16,050 nucleotides of DNA from Clostridia bacterium (GTDB lineage Bacteria > Bacillota > Clostridia > Christensenellales > DTU072), in NCBI GenBank assembly GCA_028703745.1, contig JAQVME010000011.1, positions 1 through 16,050 of the forward strand, given 5' to 3'. Each line of letters starts with the position of its first letter. The stretch's first letter is position 1. Positions 14,310 to 16,050 of this stretch are shown here, one piece after another. Made by a program: the position numbers and the translations under genes. The notes beneath the pieces were generated by a model. That model had not been told where the DNA came from. It did no database searches and was given only the letters and a program-made list of their open reading frames with translations.

Positions 14310-15134
14310 TTAAGCCTCCCATTTGTTGCAGTATGAACGCCATGCCTGCTCGTCGTATGACATGTTGTGACAGCCCACGCCTTTTGCTTCGGCGACATCA
14401 AAGCCCTTTCCTTTTATTGTATCTAAAATAATTAAGCTTGCTTGTTTTTTCTGGTTTTTCGCTCGCTTTATGGCTTGTTTTATGGCATCGTGATTGTGTC
14501 CGTTTACTCTCTGCGTGAAAAGATTGAACGCTTCGCCTTTTTTGTCAAAGGGTTCAACGCTGTTTATTTCCGCCGTCATGCCGTCTATTTGCATTTTGTT
14601 ATTATCTTGGAAAATTATCAAGTTGTTCAGCTGTTTGTTGCCCGCATACATGAGGGCTTCATAAATTTGTCCTTCCTGCGATTCGCCGTCTCCGATAATT
14701 GCATAAATGTAATTGTCTATTTTGTCGAGTTTTGATGCAAGAGCCATGCCCACGGCAGCTGAAAGGCCTTGTCCGAGGGAACCTGCCGTCATATCTATGC
14801 CGGGGGTTTTGTTCATGTCACAATGGGAGGGCAGATTGGTTCCCGGCTGATTCAGCGTTTTTATTTCTTCCATAGGGAAAAACCCTTTTTCGGCAAGTGT
14901 TGCGTATAGCGCCGGTCCGGCGTGTCCTTTGCTTACAACAAGGCGGTCTCTGTCGGGCTTTTGCGGATTGCCGGGGTCGATGTTCATTTCGCCAAAATAA
15001 AGCACCGTCAGCACATCAACGATGGACAGCGCACCTCCTATATGTCCGGTGCCCAGTCGTCCTATCATTTCTACTAGAATTTTTCTTATGTCGTCCGCCT
15101 TGTCACAAAGGCAAAATTCTTTTTTTGATTGCAT
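14310..15134 (-). CDS. Transketolase, N-terminal subunit (diphosphate-binding domain)
   Basis: The diphosphate-binding half of the split transketolase, 274 residues from MQSKKEFCLC. That start is chosen because AGGAGA sits just upstream; the frame extends 15 more codons into dnaN, but without a better site. The thiamine diphosphate motif runs from GDGESQEGQ (148-156) to QDNN (176-179). Active-site histidines are in GTGHIGGALS (28-37), VSKGHAGPALY (67-77) and LPSHCDMN (101-108), followed by TAGSLGQGLS (116-125). The ribosome binding site overlaps the dnaN stop region, with an 11-bp gap, so it is probably cotranscribed with dnaN, an uncommon neighbour for a carbon-metabolism gene. Confidence 0.93.
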   Translation of the reverse strand: MQSKKEFCLCDKADDIRKILVEMIGRLGTGHIGGALSIVDVLTVLYFGEMNIDPGNPQKPDRDRLVVSKGHAGPALYATLAEKGFFPMEEIKTLNQPGTNLPSHCDMNKTPGIDMTAGSLGQGLSAAVGMALASKLDKIDNYIYAIIGDGESQEGQIYEALMYAGNKQLNNLIIFQDNNKMQIDGMTAEINSVEPFDKKGEAFNLFTQRVNGHNHDAIKQAIKRAKNQKKQASLIILDTIKGKGFDVAEAKGVGCHNMSYDEQAWRSYCNKWEA

Positions 15135-15145
15135 TTTTTCTCCTT

Positions 15146-16050
15146 TTAGCCAATTAGCCTCAATGGCAAAACTATACATTTATACTCGTCTTCTTCTATT
15201 TGCTTAATTAATATGGGTTTTGACGGTCTTTCTATAATAATTTTCAGAAAATCCTCTTTTATCTTTGAAATCGCCTCCTGAATGTATCGGCAATTCAAAC
15301 CGATTTTTATGGAATCTCCACTGTTTTTGCAGTTGATGTTTTCGTTAATTCTTCCTTTTTCGGATTCCGTTTTAATATTCATTACGCCTTCTTCTATGGA
15401 AATCACTATTTTATTATATGCGGCATCCCTGCAAATAACGGCGGCTCTTTGAAGACATTCTTCCAGTTCGCTTTTGTTAACGAGAATTTCGTTGCGAATC
15501 TCCGTGGGAAGATTGAGTTTATAATTATAAAATTCTCCGTCAATGGTGTTTACTTTAATTTTTGTGTGTCCCTTGTCAAAAAGCACCATATTTCCTTCTT
15601 TGCTGACTATTATGTTTTCGTCGCTATCATCAAGCGTTTTGAGAATATCTGTAACTATTTTTCCGAAGATAATAAAGCTTATGTCGCCTTTTTGTTGCTC
15701 TACGCTCTTTTTGCTCACGGCTATTCTGAAGCCGTCTAGGCAGACCGCCTCTACTTCTTTATCTGTTACTTTAAAGCTGCAACTTTTTAGCATTACTCTG
15801 TTGTTGTTCATGGAAACACAGAACAGCGCGCGGTCGATAAGCTCTTTTAATTGTTTTTCTTTAATTACAAAGAATTGGTTGCCTTCGTATTCTCCGAAAA
15901 GAGGGAAATTCTCTTTTTCGTAGAATTGCATCTGTATTTCGGAAAAATTGAATCTTATGCTGATATTTTCGTCGTTAATTTTTTCTATTTCTACTTTTTC
16001 TTTTGAATGAATCTTTGAAATATAATCGTTGAAAAGCCTACCCTCTACTA
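15146..16050 (-). CDS. dnaN: DNA polymerase III sliding clamp, beta subunit (5' end beyond window)
   Basis: DnaN is the ring-shaped processivity clamp of the replicative polymerase. The frame is open to the right edge, giving 300 residues plus a stop out of about 365, so the start and roughly the first 65 residues are outside. A Met codon at 15931 is internal: upstream codons continue the clamp sequence with VEGRLFNDYISKI, a conserved block at the domain 1-2 region. Further matches are VCLDGFRIAVSKK, NTIDGEFYNYKLNLPTEI, VNKSELEECLQRAAVICRDA and the C-terminal YKCIVLPLRLIG, which corresponds to the usual ending MPMRL plus two residues. It is visibly more AT-rich than the other genes here. The transketolase genes follow where recF is often found. 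Confidence 0.95.
   Translation of the reverse strand, partial: VEGRLFNDYISKIHSKEKVEIEKINDENISIRFNFSEIQMQFYEKENFPLFGEYEGNQFFVIKEKQLKELIDRALFCVSMNNNRVMLKSCSFKVTDKEVEAVCLDGFRIAVSKKSVEQQKGDISFIIFGKIVTDILKTLDDSDENIIVSKEGNMVLFDKGHTKIKVNTIDGEFYNYKLNLPTEIRNEILVNKSELEECLQRAAVICRDAAYNKIVISIEEGVMNIKTESEKGRINENINCKNSGDSIKIGLNCRYIQEAISKIKEDFLKIIIERPSKPILIKQIEEDEYKCIVLPLRLIG

Noticed and set aside
13844..14431. 195-codon open frame on the plus strand
   Set aside because: Antisense to both transketolase genes, cysteine/histidine-rich translation with no recognisable domain.
11899..15134. A sulfoquinovose (sulfo-transketolase) degradation cluster, suggested by a split transketolase next to a YihQ-like GH31 protein
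   Set aside because: The GH31-like protein lacks the nucleophile Asp and the residues I recall for sulfoquinovose binding, and no isomerase, transporter or dehydrogenase gene is present. A general transketolase is the simpler reading.

Overview
The window is a compact, entirely minus-strand block of chromosome-core genes from a Gram-positive-type bacterium, most likely an uncultured Clostridia-class Bacillota. The evidence is the run rpmH-rnpA-yidD-yidC-jag-mnmE-mnmG-rsmG-parB, the Jag/KhpB protein, AGGAGG-type ribosome binding sites, near-consensus sigma-A promoters and two parS-type palindromes. Placement below class is a guess. Composition is moderate overall and clearly more AT-rich in dnaN.

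Layout in the direction of transcription (right to left): (1) dnaN (sliding clamp; its 5' end lies beyond the right edge), a transketolase split into two genes, and an unusual GH31-fold protein, all overlapping or nearly touching. (2) A 252-bp spacer holding a perfect parS palindrome that also looks like an intrinsic terminator, then a consensus promoter. (3) A long operon: rpmH, rnpA, yidD, yidC, jag, mnmE, dtd, mnmG, rsmG, covering ribosome and RNase P parts, membrane insertion, RNA binding and tRNA/rRNA modification or proofreading. (4) parB with its own promoter and a terminator behind it. (5) gyrB-gyrA with its own promoter; gyrA runs off the left edge.

The genes are those usually found around oriC, but the arrangement is rearranged. 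In the common Bacillota order the rpmH block is divergent from dnaA-dnaN-recF-gyrB-gyrA. Here dnaN, the rpmH block, parB and gyrBA all point the same way. recF is not between dnaN and gyrB, parA is not next to parB, and dtd sits between mnmE and mnmG. No convincing DnaA-box cluster is present, so oriC is probably outside the window, perhaps to the right near dnaA.

The most noteworthy items are: the GH31-like protein with a Glu where the family nucleophile Asp should be and no C-terminal sandwich; parS sites in the rpmH upstream spacer (also terminator-like) and inside that gene; an orphan ParB that keeps the ParA-interaction motif; and a D-aminoacyl-tRNA deacylase with changes in both signature motifs. 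No CRISPR array, tRNA, rRNA, insertion sequence or prophage was seen. No intergenic stretch exceeds 300 bp.
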